A stretch of DNA of 64,000 nucleotides from NCBI GenBank assembly GCA_001939945.1, contig MOEB01000022.1:1-64000 (forward strand), in the 5' to 3' direction. Below the pieces are notes generated by a model. That model was given only the letters and a program-made list of their open reading frames with translations, was not told the DNA's origin and did no database searches. Shown piece after piece: positions 1 to 8,702 of the stretch. How positions within the stretch are numbered: the first letter of the stretch is position 1; every line of letters starts with the position of its first letter. The translations under genes were made by a program, and so were the position numbers. The stretch comes from Aerophototrophica crusticola. Its GTDB lineage: Bacteria; Pseudomonadota; Alphaproteobacteria; Azospirillales; Azospirillaceae.

Positions 1-1
1 T

Positions 2-295
2 GAGCCCCGCCCGGCCCGTGACGGTGACCGGCCTTCCCGCCCGAGCCGCGCCGGTGAGGATGCCCGGCCGTCCCGGCGGCGGGAGGAGGGTGGTTTCGAG
101 GGGCGTGCGCCCCGGCGTGAGGGTGGTCCCGCTGACGCGCCCAAGCCGGCGCGCCCGGCCCGTGGGGCGAACAGCCGCTCGGCCAAGAGCGGCCCGCGGC
201 CCAGCCGGCCGCAGCCGCCACAGGACAAGGGTCCGGGCGGCTCTGGCCCGACGCGACGCGGACCTGGGGGCAAGGGTGCGGATCGTCGGCGGTAA
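2..295 (+). CDS. C-terminal tail of an RluB-like 23S rRNA pseudouridine synthase (partial)
   Basis: The frame starting at base 2 is open from the window edge to TAA at 293-295 (97 codons). It encodes a low-complexity basic tail rich in Arg, Gly, Pro and Ser that ends GKGADRRR. No catalytic domain is inside the window. RluB-type pseudouridine synthases of alphaproteobacteria often carry such a disordered tail and often precede rsmD, so the identity rests on composition and position only. It overlaps the rsmD start by 20 nt, which suggests translational coupling. It could be another protein with a basic tail. Confidence 0.55.
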   Translation, partial: EPRPARDGDRPSRPSRAGEDARPSRRREEGGFEGRAPRREGGPADAPKPARPARGANSRSAKSGPRPSRPQPPQDKGPGGSGPTRRGPGGKGADRRR

Positions 296-842
296 GCACC
301 GGGGCCGCAGGCTGGAGGCGCCGCCGGGACTGGACGTGCGCCCCACCAGCGACCGCACCCGGGAAAGCCTGTTCAACATCCTGGCCCATGGCGACTGGGC
401 CGCGGACGACGGCGACGTGATCGACGGGGCCGTGGTGCTGGACGCCTTCTGCGGCACCGGGGCCCTGGCGCTGGAGGCCCTGTCCCGTGGTGCGGGCAGC
501 GCCCTGCTGCTGGACCGCTCCCGCGCTTCCCTCGACGCCGCCCGCCGAAATGCCGCCGTCCTGGGGGAAGAGGGGCGCTGCCGCTTCGTCCTGGGCGACG
601 CCACCAAGCCCCAGCCGGCCCCGGCTGCCGCGACCCTGGCCTTCCTGGACCCACCCTACGCCCAGGATTTGGTTCCCGCCGCCCTCACCGCCCTGGCGTC
701 CCGCGGCTGGCTGGCCGCCGGCTGCCTCTGCGTGGCGGAGGTGGGCGAACGCGACCCGCTGGCGGCCCCGGCGGGGTTCGAGTTGCTGGAGGAACGGGCG
801 TACGGGAAGACCCGGGTGGGGTTCCTGCGCCATCTGGGCTGA
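276..842 (+). CDS. rsmD: 16S rRNA (guanine966-N2)-methyltransferase RsmD
   Basis: RsmD methylates G966 of 16S rRNA with S-adenosylmethionine during 30S assembly. The 188-residue product shows the family N-terminus RIVGGKHRGR, the SAM-binding motif DAFCGTG near residue 56 and the N2-guanine catalytic motif DPPY at residues 125-128. Length fits the family (about 185-200 aa). The reading frame stays open much further upstream, but that extension lies inside the basic tail of the preceding gene. The GTG at 276 gives the normal RsmD start. It overlaps the upstream gene by 20 nt, so the two are probably cotranscribed. Confidence 0.93.
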   Translation: MRIVGGKHRGRRLEAPPGLDVRPTSDRTRESLFNILAHGDWAADDGDVIDGAVVLDAFCGTGALALEALSRGAGSALLLDRSRASLDAARRNAAVLGEEGRCRFVLGDATKPQPAPAAATLAFLDPPYAQDLVPAALTALASRGWLAAGCLCVAEVGERDPLAAPAGFELLEERAYGKTRVGFLRHLG

Positions 843-843
843 C

Positions 844-872
844 GGGCCGGCCCGCTGGCGCGGGACCGGCCC
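844..872. terminator. Hairpin between convergent genes
   Basis: GGGCCGG (844-850) pairs with CCGGCCC (866-872) and CCCGC (851-855) with GCGGG (860-864), around a TGGC loop with one bulged A. It starts just after the rsmD stop and lies between two converging genes. No T-run follows on either strand, so intrinsic termination is only inferred. Confidence 0.4.
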
Positions 873-884
873 TGCCGGACCCCC

Positions 885-1343
885 TTACCCGCCGCTGCCG
901 GTCGTGGTTGCCTGGGCGGTGCGGCTGTCGCCGTCGGCGCAGACGACGCCCACCTTGACCCAGCCGCCATCGGCGCTGGTGGGGGCGTTGCCGCTGTCGG
1001 CCACCATCTCCTTGCGGACCACCCAGCGGTCGCCGGCATCCTCGGCCCAGGTGCGGAAGCCCTGGAGCGGGCCGGGTCCTTGCGTCATGCCGAAGGCCAG
1101 GGGCGTGGCATAGACCTGGGGCGACTGCCCGGTGGGGCATTCCGGCTTCGGCACCTCGGTGCCCGGCCGCACCCAGTCCAGGATGCGGTAGACGCGGTCC
1201 TCCGGCCGGATGGCCACGCCGTCGTCCAGGGCGGACTTGGTGGCGGGGACGCTCGGGTCCGATGCCGGGCCCGTGTCCTGGGCCAGGGCAGGCAAGGCGA
1301 GGCCGGCGGCAAGGGCCAGGCCGGCAACCATGGTCTTGATCAT
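885..1343 (-). CDS. Hypothetical secreted protein
   Basis: A 152-residue protein of no family I recognise. The chosen ATG (1341-1343) begins a clean signal peptide: MIKTM, a hydrophobic core, then ALAQ cleavage near residue 21. The mature part has two Cys (one in PECPTGQ, one near the C-terminus in GVVCADGD), which could form a disulfide, plus several Trp, and ends in a Thr/Gly-rich tail. An upstream in-frame extension has no secretory character and was left out. Likely periplasmic. It converges on rsmD. Confidence 0.75.
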   Translation of the reverse strand: MIKTMVAGLALAAGLALPALAQDTGPASDPSVPATKSALDDGVAIRPEDRVYRILDWVRPGTEVPKPECPTGQSPQVYATPLAFGMTQGPGPLQGFRTWAEDAGDRWVVRKEMVADSGNAPTSADGGWVKVGVVCADGDSRTAQATTTGSGG

Positions 1344-1518
1344 TCGGCTGTATCCTCTGTCGTGACAGCCCCCCGACAGCCAACACGCGCAGGGGTGGCA
1401 GGGTTCCACGCCAGGGAGGCCAAGGGCGGTGCCGCCCGTTGCCCGAAGGGACGGCCCCGGCTATGCTGGACTCGCCCAAAAGGGCTGCCTCCATCGTCAA
1501 AACGACCAAGGAGCCGTC

Positions 1519-1962
1519 ATGACCAGCATCGCCGCCGCACCCGCACCCGCGCCTGCCGCAGAGGCGCGCCGCAGCGAAGTCACCCCCGGCCGGGATCGCC
1601 AGGCCCTCGCGTCCGCCATCGCCGACGCGGAGGAGCGCATCCAGGCCCTGCGGGAGAAGATCCCCAAACTGGAGGAAGCGGTCCGCCAAGCCAGGGGGCC
1701 GGACGTGCCCAAACTCCAGATGGAGTTGGACAAGGCCCGCCGCGAACTGAAGGCACAGGAAGCCAGGCGCGACCAGTTCAAAGCCCAGCTCGCCGCCGCC
1801 GGGGGCAGCGACGCGGACGTGGCCAGGGAGGAGATGAAGCGCCGGCCCGTGGACGCGGCAGGCGATGCGAAGCGGGCCAAGGAGGCGCAGGAGGCCGCCA
1901 CGGCCAAGAAAGGCCCCAGTGACCCGGTGCAGGGCCGCAAGACCGTCGACATCAAGACCTGA
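1519..1962 (+). CDS. Hypothetical coiled-coil protein
   Basis: A 147-residue, highly charged protein with an Ala/Pro-rich N-terminus, a long predicted helix or coiled coil (about residues 25-105, heptad-like Leu/Ala with Glu/Arg/Lys) and a basic tail. It has no signal peptide or membrane segment. The ATG at 1519 follows AAGGAG (1508-1513) at good spacing, which fixes the start against an upstream in-frame extension. Function unknown. It converges with mutL, leaving one base between the genes. Confidence 0.75.
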   Translation: MTSIAAAPAPAPAAEARRSEVTPGRDRQALASAIADAEERIQALREKIPKLEEAVRQARGPDVPKLQMELDKARRELKAQEARRDQFKAQLAAAGGSDADVAREEMKRRPVDAAGDAKRAKEAQEAATAKKGPSDPVQGRKTVDIKT

Positions 1963-1963
1963 G

Positions 1964-3850
1964 TCAGCGCCGCCCGAACAGCCGCTCGATGTCGGACAGC
2001 TTCAGCTCCACATAGGTGGGGCGGCCGTGGTTGCACTGGCCGCTATGGGGCGTGGCCTCCATCTGGCGGAGGAGGGCGTTCATCTCCTCCATGTTCATGG
2101 GCCGGCCGGCGCGGACCGAGCCGTGGCAGGCCATGCGGCTGCAGATGGCCTCCAGCTTCTCCTTCAGGGCGTGGGCGTCGCCCAGTTCGGCCAACTCGTC
2201 CGCCATGTCCTGGACCAGGCCGCGGACGTCGGCCCGGCCGCCCAGCAGGGCCGGCACCTCCCGCACCACCACGGCCCCGGTGCCGAAGGGTTCCAGGGCC
2301 AGGCCCAGTTCCGCCAGCTCGTCCGACCGCTCGGCCAGGCGTTCGGCGTCGGCGGGGTCCAGCTCCACCACCTCCGGGATCAGCAGGAGCTGGCGCTTGA
2401 CCACGCCGGACAGAAGGTCCTGCTTCACCTTCTCATAGACCAGCCGCTCATGCGCCGCGTGCTGGTCCACGATGACGATGCCGTCCGCCGTCTGGGCCAC
2501 GATGTAGGTGGCGTGGAGCTGGGCGCGGGCGGCGCCCAGGGGGAAGCGCTGGGCATCGCCCTGGGGGGCGTCGGCGGGCAGCTCCGCCCTTGCCTGGGGG
2601 GCGAAGGTCTCATCCGCGGCCGGGGCGCCATAGGCGGGCGGGGCGTAGGTGCCGGGGCGGACGCCGATGGGCGCCTGGAAGGCCACCGCCGCCTCTGCCA
2701 GGGCGCGGGGCGGCGGGGTGGGCCCGTGGTGCTGCTGGCCCGGCGGGGGATAGGCGGGGCGCTGGGGTTGCCAGAGCAGGCCGGTGGCAGCGGGGGCAAC
2801 CTTGGGCACCAGACTGGTGAGGGTGTCCTCCGCCACCGTGGTGCTGGCCCGGTGGCCGGCGGCGGCCAGGGCGTGCTTGATGGCGCCGACGATCAGGCCG
2901 CGCACCAGGGCCTGGTCGCGGAAGCGCACCTCCGTCTTCGCCGGGTGGACGTTCACGTCCACGTCCACCGGGTCGATGTCCAGGAACAGGGCCAGGACGG
3001 GGTGGCGGTCGCGGGCCAGGAAGTCCGCATAGGCGCCGCGCACGGCCCCAACCAGCAGCTTGTCCTTCACCGGCCGGCCGTTGACGAACAAATACTGCCC
3101 GGCCGAGGTGGGCTTGTTGTAGGTGGGCAGCCCCACATGGCCCGACAGGCGCACGCCCTGGCGTTCGGCGTTGATGGGCAGGGCATTGTCTTGGAACTCC
3201 CGGCCTAAGATGGCGCCCAGGCGTGCCAGGCGGGCCTGCTCCCCCTCCCCGGAACAGGCGGGCAGTCGCACCGGGGTGCGGCCATCCTCCGTCAGGGTGA
3301 AGGCAACCTGCGGGTGGGCCATGGCGAGGCGCTCCACCACGTCCACCGCATGCTCACACTCCCGCCGGCTGCCCTTCAGGAACTTCAGGCGGGCGGGGGT
3401 GGCGTAGAACAGGTCCCGCACCTCCACCCGCGTGCCCACCCCGCCGGCGGCGGGGCCGACGAGGCCCTTGGCCCCCCCTTCCACCGTGATGCAGGAGGCA
3501 TGGTCGGCGTCTGCCGTGCGGCTGGTGATGGTCAGGCGGCTGACGGCGCCGATGCTGGGCAGCGCTTCCCCCCGGAAGCCCAGGGTGCGGATGTGGGTCA
3601 GGTCGTCGTCTGGGAGCTTCGAAGTGGCGTGCCGTTCCACCGCCACGGCCAGTTGTTCCGGCCCCATGCCGTGGCCATCGTCCGCCACGCAGATCAGGGC
3701 CTTGCCGCCGTCCCGCAAGGACACCTCGACCCGGCGGGCGCCCGCGTCAAGGGCATTCTCCACCAGCTCCTTCACGGCCGCGGCCGGCCGCTCCACCACC
3801 TCGCCGGCGGCGATCTGGTTCACCAGGGTGTCAGGCAGGCGACGGATCAT
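1964..3850 (-). CDS. mutL: DNA mismatch repair protein MutL (endonuclease type)
   Basis: MutL links MutS mismatch recognition to strand incision and removal. The N-terminal GHKL ATPase domain has [31 protein letters not shown] and a GTR-containing loop. A Pro/Ala-rich linker leads to a C-terminal dimerisation domain holding DQHA-x2-E-x4-E (seen as [12 protein letters not shown]), with ACHGSVRAG and CNHGRP, the metal-site motifs of endonuclease-type MutL. Such MutLs nick DNA themselves in species without MutH. Three in-frame ATGs lie at 3865, 3856 and 3850; 3850 was chosen because family members begin (P)IRRLPDTL. The product is 628 aa, a normal length. Confidence 0.97.
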   Translation of the reverse strand: MIRRLPDTLVNQIAAGEVVERPAAAVKELVENALDAGARRVEVSLRDGGKALICVADDGHGMGPEQLAVAVERHATSKLPDDDLTHIRTLGFRGEALPSIGAVSRLTITSRTADADHASCITVEGGAKGLVGPAAGGVGTRVEVRDLFYATPARLKFLKGSRRECEHAVDVVERLAMAHPQVAFTLTEDGRTPVRLPACSGEGEQARLARLGAILGREFQDNALPINAERQGVRLSGHVGLPTYNKPTSAGQYLFVNGRPVKDKLLVGAVRGAYADFLARDRHPVLALFLDIDPVDVDVNVHPAKTEVRFRDQALVRGLIVGAIKHALAAAGHRASTTVAEDTLTSLVPKVAPAATGLLWQPQRPAYPPPGQQHHGPTPPPRALAEAAVAFQAPIGVRPGTYAPPAYGAPAADETFAPQARAELPADAPQGDAQRFPLGAARAQLHATYIVAQTADGIVIVDQHAAHERLVYEKVKQDLLSGVVKRQLLLIPEVVELDPADAERLAERSDELAELGLALEPFGTGAVVVREVPALLGGRADVRGLVQDMADELAELGDAHALKEKLEAICSRMACHGSVRAGRPMNMEEMNALLRQMEATPHSGQCNHGRPTYVELKLSDIERLFGRR

Positions 3851-3930
3851 GCGCATGCCCCACATTTAGCAGCAGTTGGGCCTGCTTGCCAGGGGAGGGG
3901 CCAGGGATTGTGCGTCGGTCCGTTGGCCTG

Positions 3931-4087
3931 CCTTGAGGTGACCATGGGAGACCTTAACGAGACTAAAGTGACCTAAAGGTGACGCTTAAGGCGACGGGTG
4001 TCTCCTTCCACAGGACTGAAAACGCTGGGGAAAGTGGCTTAAGGAGACAAAGGTGACCGGTTCCGCTTCGTGTCACCTTAAGGGCCC
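3931..4087. repeat. Phased GNGAC/CTTAAG word array in the mutL-TA intergenic region
   Basis: The gap between mutL and the next gene is about 400 nt and has no coding frame I trust. GTGAC, GAGAC or GCGAC occurs at 3938, 3948, 3959, 3968, 3979 and 3991 (steps of 10, 11, 9, 11 and 12 nt), alternating with CTTAA/CTAAA words. Two more occur at 4044 and 4053, and an inverted GTCAC at 4072 is followed by CTTAAG. Spacing near one helical turn suggests either a multi-site protein-binding region upstream of mutL or a degenerate repeat element. Confidence 0.55.
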
Positions 4088-4205
4088 GATGGGTGGGGTG
4101 CGGGTGCCCGGTGGTGATGGGTGTTCAGGATGTCCAAGAGCCGGGCGCAGGCGCCTGACTGGGAGTGTGGCATGGAATAGGATCAAAGTCAGCAAACATC
4201 AAACC

Positions 4206-4220
4206 TGTACATGATGTACA
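4206..4220. promoter_or_regulatory. Perfect palindromic operator upstream of the TA operon
   Basis: TGTACAT (4206-4212), a central G, and ATGTACA (4214-4220) form a perfect 7-1-7 inverted repeat 43 nt before the antitoxin ATG. Phd/YefM antitoxins bind such palindromes to repress their own operon, so this is the likely autoregulatory site. I could not place convincing -35/-10 boxes. Confidence 0.7.
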
Positions 4221-4263
4221 TCGTCCCCTATCTTTGTCGGGTGGCTGCACCTGGGAGGCAGGG

Positions 4264-4527
4264 ATGATGCGGACGTGGCAGGTGAACGAGGCGCGAGCCC
4301 ACATGCGGGATTTGCTGGACGCAGCCGAGGACGCGCCGCAACGTGTGACGCGGAATGGCCGGCCTTATGTCGTCATCAGCGAAGAGGAATGGAACCGGGT
4401 CAGCCGTCCTCCGCGCCGGAAAGGCCTTGGGAGCTTCCTGGCAGAGTGTCCCATTACCCCGGATCTTCTGCCACCCCGGCGACCTGCGCGGGTGCTGCGT
4501 GATCCCCTGCTCCCTGACCAGGAGTAA
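4264..4527 (+). CDS. Phd/YefM-family antitoxin
   Basis: Antitoxin of a type II pair with the PIN toxin that follows. The 87-residue product begins with the family fold (TWQVNEARAHMRDLLDAA, then RVTRNGRPYVVISEEEW), the N-terminal DNA-binding and dimerisation part. A Pro/Arg-rich tail (about residues 55-87) would wrap the toxin. ATG codons at 4264 and 4267 both follow GGGAGG. The frame extends further upstream but runs through the palindromic operator, so a start there is unlikely. Six bases separate it from the toxin. Confidence 0.88.
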   Translation: MMRTWQVNEARAHMRDLLDAAEDAPQRVTRNGRPYVVISEEEWNRVSRPPRRKGLGSFLAECPITPDLLPPRRPARVLRDPLLPDQE

Positions 4528-4533
4528 GCATTC

Positions 4534-4983
4534 TTGTACTTGCTCGACACCAACATCATCGGGCGTTGCGCCCCAGGGGGGCGGGACCAGAACGAGGGCT
4601 TGATCCGTTGGCTTGACCGTCACACCGACGACTGTTTCATCAGCGTGATCACAGTAGCGGAGCTTCAACACGGGGCTGCCTATGCCGAAGCGCAGGGGCA
4701 TGCGCGCGTGGCCCGGGCCTTGAAGGGATGGATCAGCGGCCTGTTACAGGAATTCGGGGACCGCATCCTGCACCTGTCTGCCGCCGTGGCGTTGGGCACT
4801 GGGGAGAAGCTGGCACAAGCCAGGAAGGCCGGGCATGAGCCGCAATTCGAGGATGCGGCCATAGCGGCAACGGCCCAAGTTCATGGCCTGACGGTGCTGA
4901 CAGCGAACACCCGCCACTTCCTGCCGTTTGATGTGCCGATCCTGAACCCGGACGGGGAGGAACTGCCGGAGCGGGGACCATGA
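4534..4983 (+). CDS. PIN-domain ribonuclease toxin (VapC/FitB type)
   Basis: Probable Mg2+-dependent RNase toxin, 149 aa. PIN-domain acidic residues are in place: Asp in LLDTN (residue 5), Glu in VITVAEL (about 43), Asp in FEDAAIA (about 104) and the TANTRHF strand. The start is TTG at 4534, preceded by AGGAG (4520-4524), which lies over the antitoxin stop. A weak start coupled to antitoxin translation would keep toxin below antitoxin. FitB-like PIN proteins paired with Phd-type antitoxins are common; the actual RNA target cannot be read from sequence. Confidence 0.9.
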   Translation: MYLLDTNIIGRCAPGGRDQNEGLIRWLDRHTDDCFISVITVAELQHGAAYAEAQGHARVARALKGWISGLLQEFGDRILHLSAAVALGTGEKLAQARKAGHEPQFEDAAIAATAQVHGLTVLTANTRHFLPFDVPILNPDGEELPERGP

Positions 4984-5022
4984 ACCCGCTTGTGACGGGT
5001 GTAGCCATCTTTCCGCCAAGCC

Positions 5023-5102
5023 CGCTGCCGCCCATTGGCAGGACGGCCTTCCCAAGGGCCCCGGGTCAAGCCCGGGCTGACATCAGGTGATTGGCAGGAC
5101 GG
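5023..5102. repeat. Dispersed intergenic repeat, family A (copy 1)
   Basis: Begins CGCTGCCGCCC, continues through a TTGGCAGG word, and contains CCCAAGGGCCCCGGG followed by TCAAGCCCGGGCTGAC. Nearly the same 60-70 bases recur at 28231-28303. The GGGCCCCGGG...CCCGGG core can fold. It fills the gap between the PIN toxin gene and the pentapeptide gene. Confidence 0.7.
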
Positions 5103-5106
5103 GGCC

Positions 5107-6396
5107 CTATGGCTTCGCGGGGGGCCAGCCGATGACGTCGGTGAGTTGGTCCTTGCGGAGCTTGGCGCCGGAGAGTTTGGCGTTGGTCAGGTCGGCCTCA
5201 CGCAGGTCGGCGTCAGCCAAGTTGGCGTAGGACAGGTCGGCGCCGGCCAGGTTGGCCTTGCGCAGGCGGCTGCCGGACAGGTCGGCGTAGCGCAGGGCAG
5301 CACCCGCCAGCTCGGCCCGGACGACGCGGGTGTCGTCGATCTTCAGGAAGGACAGGTTGGCGCCCTTCAGGTCGGCGTTGTTCAGCCGGGTGGCGGCCAG
5401 GTTGGCGCCGCGCAGGTCCGCCCCGGCCAGCGTGGCGGTGCGCAGGTCGGCCCTTTGCAATTGGGCGACCTGGAGCTGGGCCGCCGTCAGGTCCACCCCG
5501 TACAGCACCGCCTCCACCGCCATCAGCCGGGTCAGGCAGGCGTGGGACAGGGCGTGGGTGCCGCGCAGATCGATGCCGTCCAGGCGGAGGGGCATGCCCT
5601 CCTGCCCGGCGCTGCCCACCCAGAGGGCGTGGAGCTTCACCAGCTCCTCCAGCGGGCGGGGCAGGCTGTCCAGGGGCTTGCCGGCGGGCTTGTCGGTCAA
5701 GGCGCCGGCCAGGTCGGCCCCGCCCAGCTCCGTCAATGTCAGGGTGGCGCCGGTCAGCACCGCGCCCTTCAGGCTGGCGCCGCGCACGTCGGCGCCGGAC
5801 ATGTCCGCCCCTTCCAGGATGGCCCCGTCCAGGGTGGCGTTGCGCAGGTTCGCCCGCACCAGCTTGGTGCCGCGCATCACCGCGTCGGTGAAATCCGTGT
5901 GCATGGCGATGGTGCCGGACAGGCGGGCCTGGGACAGGTTGGCGTTGGCCAGCTTCGCCCCTTCCATGTCCGACGGGGTGGTGCCGCCGTCGGCCTGGAT
6001 CACGCGCAGGGTGCCGTCCTTTTCCCGTGCGGCGATAGAGCCGTCGCGCAGGTCGGCGTTCACCAGGGTGGCACCGGTCAGGTCCGCCCCGCGCAGGCAG
6101 GCGCCGCGCAAATCCGCCTTCACCAGGGAGGCGCCCTGGAAGTCGGCCTGGCGCAGGTCGCAGCCGAACAGGGTGGCGCAGTCCAGGGTCGCCCCGGCCA
6201 GCTTGGTGCCCTTCAGCACGCTGCCGGTGAAGTCCGCATGGGCCAGGTCGCGGCCGGTCAGGTCCAGGCCCGACAAATCATAGAAGGACAGCACCGCCCG
6301 GGCCCCGCCCATGCGGGCGTTGCGGAACATCTCGTGCCGCCGCACGATCTGGTCCAACTGCTCCTGCGTCACCCGGTAGAGCGGGCGGGGGTCCAA
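5107..6396 (-). CDS. Pentapeptide-repeat protein
   Basis: A 429-residue protein made largely of A(D/N)LxX repeats (for example LTGRDLAHADFTGS and LRGADLTGATLVNADL), predicted to form a right-handed quadrilateral beta-helix. There are two or three blocks separated by short non-repeat segments near residues 125-145 and 205-250. It has no signal peptide. Some pentapeptide proteins mimic DNA and protect gyrase (the Qnr type); nothing here shows that role. The best start is TTG at 6396, eight nt after GAGGAG. A TTG at 6426 lacks such a site. Confidence 0.85.
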   Translation of the reverse strand: MDPRPLYRVTQEQLDQIVRRHEMFRNARMGGARAVLSFYDLSGLDLTGRDLAHADFTGSVLKGTKLAGATLDCATLFGCDLRQADFQGASLVKADLRGACLRGADLTGATLVNADLRDGSIAAREKDGTLRVIQADGGTTPSDMEGAKLANANLSQARLSGTIAMHTDFTDAVMRGTKLVRANLRNATLDGAILEGADMSGADVRGASLKGAVLTGATLTLTELGGADLAGALTDKPAGKPLDSLPRPLEELVKLHALWVGSAGQEGMPLRLDGIDLRGTHALSHACLTRLMAVEAVLYGVDLTAAQLQVAQLQRADLRTATLAGADLRGANLAATRLNNADLKGANLSFLKIDDTRVVRAELAGAALRYADLSGSRLRKANLAGADLSYANLADADLREADLTNAKLSGAKLRKDQLTDVIGWPPAKP

Positions 6397-6516
6397 GATG
6401 CGCGCTCCTCGGGCCGGTGGTCCCAAGGATCATGCCGGAAGCGGACCTGTCCTGGCAATGCCGGGCGGCTTTGGAGCGATCGAGGTGGTCGGACTTGGGG
6501 CGGCGTGGGGCCGTTC

Positions 6517-6767
6517 AACACGGACGACACGGACGCCGCTTCGCGGACACGGACAGACACGGACGGGGCTTGGGGAGGCCGTGGTGCTTACCCAAAGACC
6601 ACCTGCCGCGGCGAAGCCGCAGAAATCCAAAGATCCCAGGAATGCCTGCAACTTTCAGCGGGAGGCATCATTGCGGCTACGCCGCGGGTGCCGGGTGCCA
6701 CCGTACGGCCTCACAGCTGTCCGTGCTTGTCCGTGTGCCGCGAAGCGGCGTCCGTGTCGTCCGTGTT
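6517..6767. repeat. Word-repeat hairpin element D1 (ACACGGACG arms)
   Basis: Occupies most of the gap between pgi and the pentapeptide gene. The left arm (6517-6564) starts AACACGGACGACACGGACG and has a small internal hairpin GCCGCTTCGCGG. The right arm (6719-6767) is its near-exact reverse complement over about 48 nt. The roughly 150-nt interior has no long open frame. The same left-arm start occurs at 61828. No transposase is nearby. Confidence 0.8.
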
Positions 6768-6822
6768 GACGGCACCAGAGCCAGCCCCAAGCCGAACCGC
6801 CTCGTCCCAGACGATACCCCGG

Positions 6823-8457
6823 TCACCCACCCCGGATCGCCGCCACCAGCCCCGCCGTGGACGCGTCGTGGTCCTTGGCCGGGCCGCCTTCCAGTTCCGG
6901 CAGGATGGCTTTGGCCAGTTGCTTGCCCAGCTCCACGCCCCATTGGTCGAAGCTGTTGATGTTCCAGATCACGCCCTGGACGAAGACCTTGTGCTCATAC
7001 AGCGCGATCAGCATGCCCAGGGTGCGGGGGTCCAGCTGGTCCGCCAGGATCATGTTGGTGGGGCGGTTGCCGGGGAAGACCTTGTGGGGCAGCAGGGCCT
7101 CGAGCGCCGGGCCGGACTTGCCCTCGGAGGTCAGCTCGGCGCGGACCTCGTCTTGGGTCTTGCCGCGCATCAGGGCCTCGGCCTGGGCCAGGATGTTGGA
7201 CAGCAGGATGGGGTGGTGGCGGCCCACCGGGTTCTGGGTCTTCACGGGGGCGATGAAGTCGCAGGGGATCAGGTGGGTGCCCTGGTGGATCAGCTGGTAG
7301 AAGGCGTGCTGGCCGTTGGTGCCGGGTTCGCCGAAGATGATGGGGCCGGTGGCGTAGTCGACGGGGTTGCCGTCCCGGTCCACGCCCTTGCCGTTGCTCT
7401 CCATATCCAACTGCTGGAGGTAAGCGGGGAAGCGGGCCAGGTACTGGTCATAGGGCAGGACTGCCTGGGCGCAGGCGCCCCAGAAGTTGCCGTACCAGAC
7501 GCCCAGCAGGCCCAGGATGACGGGCATGTTCCGGTCCAGCGGGGCGGTGCGGAAATGCTCGTCCATCGCATGCCCGCCGGCCAGGAACTCGGCGAAGGCC
7601 TCCGGCCCCACCATCAGGGCGATGGGCAGGCCGATGGCGGACCACAGGCTGTAGCGGCCGCCCACCCAGTCCCAGAAGCCGAACATGTTGGCAGGGTCGA
7701 TGCCGAACTTGCGCACCTCCCCCTCATTGGTGGAGACGGCGACGAAGTGCTTGGCGATGTCCGCCTCACTGCCGCCCTTCTCCAGGAACCAGGACCGGGC
7801 GGTGTGGGCGTTGGTCAGGGTTTCCTGCGTGGTGAAGGTCTTGGAGGCGACGATGAACAGGGTCGTCTCCGGGTCCACCTGCTTCAACGCCTCCGCGATG
7901 TGGGTGCCGTCCACGTTGGAGACGAAATGGGCCCGCAGGCGCGGGTGGTGCCAGGGGGTCAGGGCCTGGGTGGCCATGACGGGGCCCAGGTCGGACCCGC
8001 CGATGCCGATGTTGACGATGTCGGTGATGGGCTTGCCGGTGCGGCCCAGCCACTGCCCGTCCCGCACCCGGCGGCAGAAATCATACATCCGGTCCAGCAC
8101 GGCGTGGACGTCCGGCACCACGTCCTGCCCGTCCACCTCGATCCGCCGGCCCTTGGGCGCGCGCAGGGCCACATGCAGGACGGCGCGGTCCTCCGTGGTG
8201 TTGATCCGCGCGCCGGAGAACAGCCGGTCGCGCCAGCCCTCCAGGTCCCGCGACCGGGCGAGGTCCAGCAACAGGGACATCGTCTCCCCCGTCACGCGGT
8301 TCTTGGCATAGTCCAGCAGCAGGCCAGGCACCCGGACGGAGAAACGGTCGAACCGGCCGGGGTCCTGGGCGAACAGGTCCCGCAGGCTCACGCCCTCCAT
8401 GGCTTGGCGGTGCGCGGCGAGCGCCTTCCAGGCGGGGGAGGCGGTGAGGGCAGACAT
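6823..8457 (-). CDS. pgi: Glucose-6-phosphate isomerase
   Basis: Interconverts glucose 6-phosphate and fructose 6-phosphate in the cytoplasm. The 544-residue protein has the GIGGSDLGP phosphate-binding segment, signature 1 ([15 protein letters not shown]) and signature 2 ([11 protein letters not shown]) with its catalytic Lys region. Length matches the long bacterial form. It stands alone: word-repeat element D1 lies downstream and a REP-like palindrome about 125 nt upstream. The ATG at 8457 begins [10 protein letters not shown]; no better start was seen. Confidence 0.97.
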   Translation of the reverse strand: MSALTASPAWKALAAHRQAMEGVSLRDLFAQDPGRFDRFSVRVPGLLLDYAKNRVTGETMSLLLDLARSRDLEGWRDRLFSGARINTTEDRAVLHVALRAPKGRRIEVDGQDVVPDVHAVLDRMYDFCRRVRDGQWLGRTGKPITDIVNIGIGGSDLGPVMATQALTPWHHPRLRAHFVSNVDGTHIAEALKQVDPETTLFIVASKTFTTQETLTNAHTARSWFLEKGGSEADIAKHFVAVSTNEGEVRKFGIDPANMFGFWDWVGGRYSLWSAIGLPIALMVGPEAFAEFLAGGHAMDEHFRTAPLDRNMPVILGLLGVWYGNFWGACAQAVLPYDQYLARFPAYLQQLDMESNGKGVDRDGNPVDYATGPIIFGEPGTNGQHAFYQLIHQGTHLIPCDFIAPVKTQNPVGRHHPILLSNILAQAEALMRGKTQDEVRAELTSEGKSGPALEALLPHKVFPGNRPTNMILADQLDPRTLGMLIALYEHKVFVQGVIWNINSFDQWGVELGKQLAKAILPELEGGPAKDHDASTAGLVAAIRGG

Positions 8458-8581
8458 GCGGGGGCTCCGGTCTCAGGGCGGCGGACCGTGAATTGATAGC
8501 ACGGCGCGGACGGTGCTCAAGCGCGCACAGGGTCTATCGAGGGGGGTAGGGCGGGATGCCTGCCGTGCCGTAAAGGCTTGA

Positions 8582-8702
8582 GGCGTAACGTGACAGGGGG
8601 TGCGGTAGGTCGGGGTGACCATCGGGAACCCCGACACTTCCCGGTGCCGTCGGTCGTCGGGGTTCGGCTTGCGCCTCACCCCGACCTGCGGGGCGTTACG
8701 CC
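8582..8702. repeat. REP-like inverted repeat, family C (copy 1)
   Basis: Outer arms GGCGTAACG (8582-8590) and CGTTACGCC (8694-8702) enclose inner arms AGGTCGGGGTGA and TCACCCCGACCT. A TAGGTCGG core is shared with the copies at 42922 and 63909. The right arm overlaps the last codons and stop of the flavin-binding protein gene. It lies between that gene and the pgi start. Confidence 0.75.

Noticed and set aside
18-275. An extended RsmD N-terminus
   Set aside because: This region reads as the basic tail of the upstream gene in another frame, and RsmD proteins start at the RIVGG strand.
4228-4701. A 157-codon frame antisense to the Phd/PIN genes
   Set aside because: It covers the operator palindrome and both TA genes and has no domain; the sense strand carries clear families with ribosome sites.
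5035-8496. A 1153-codon open frame on the plus strand opposite the pentapeptide and pgi genes
   Set aside because: It is a by-product of high GC in the third codon position. Its Gln/Val/Gly/His-rich translation has no family features, while pgi on the other strand is unmistakable.
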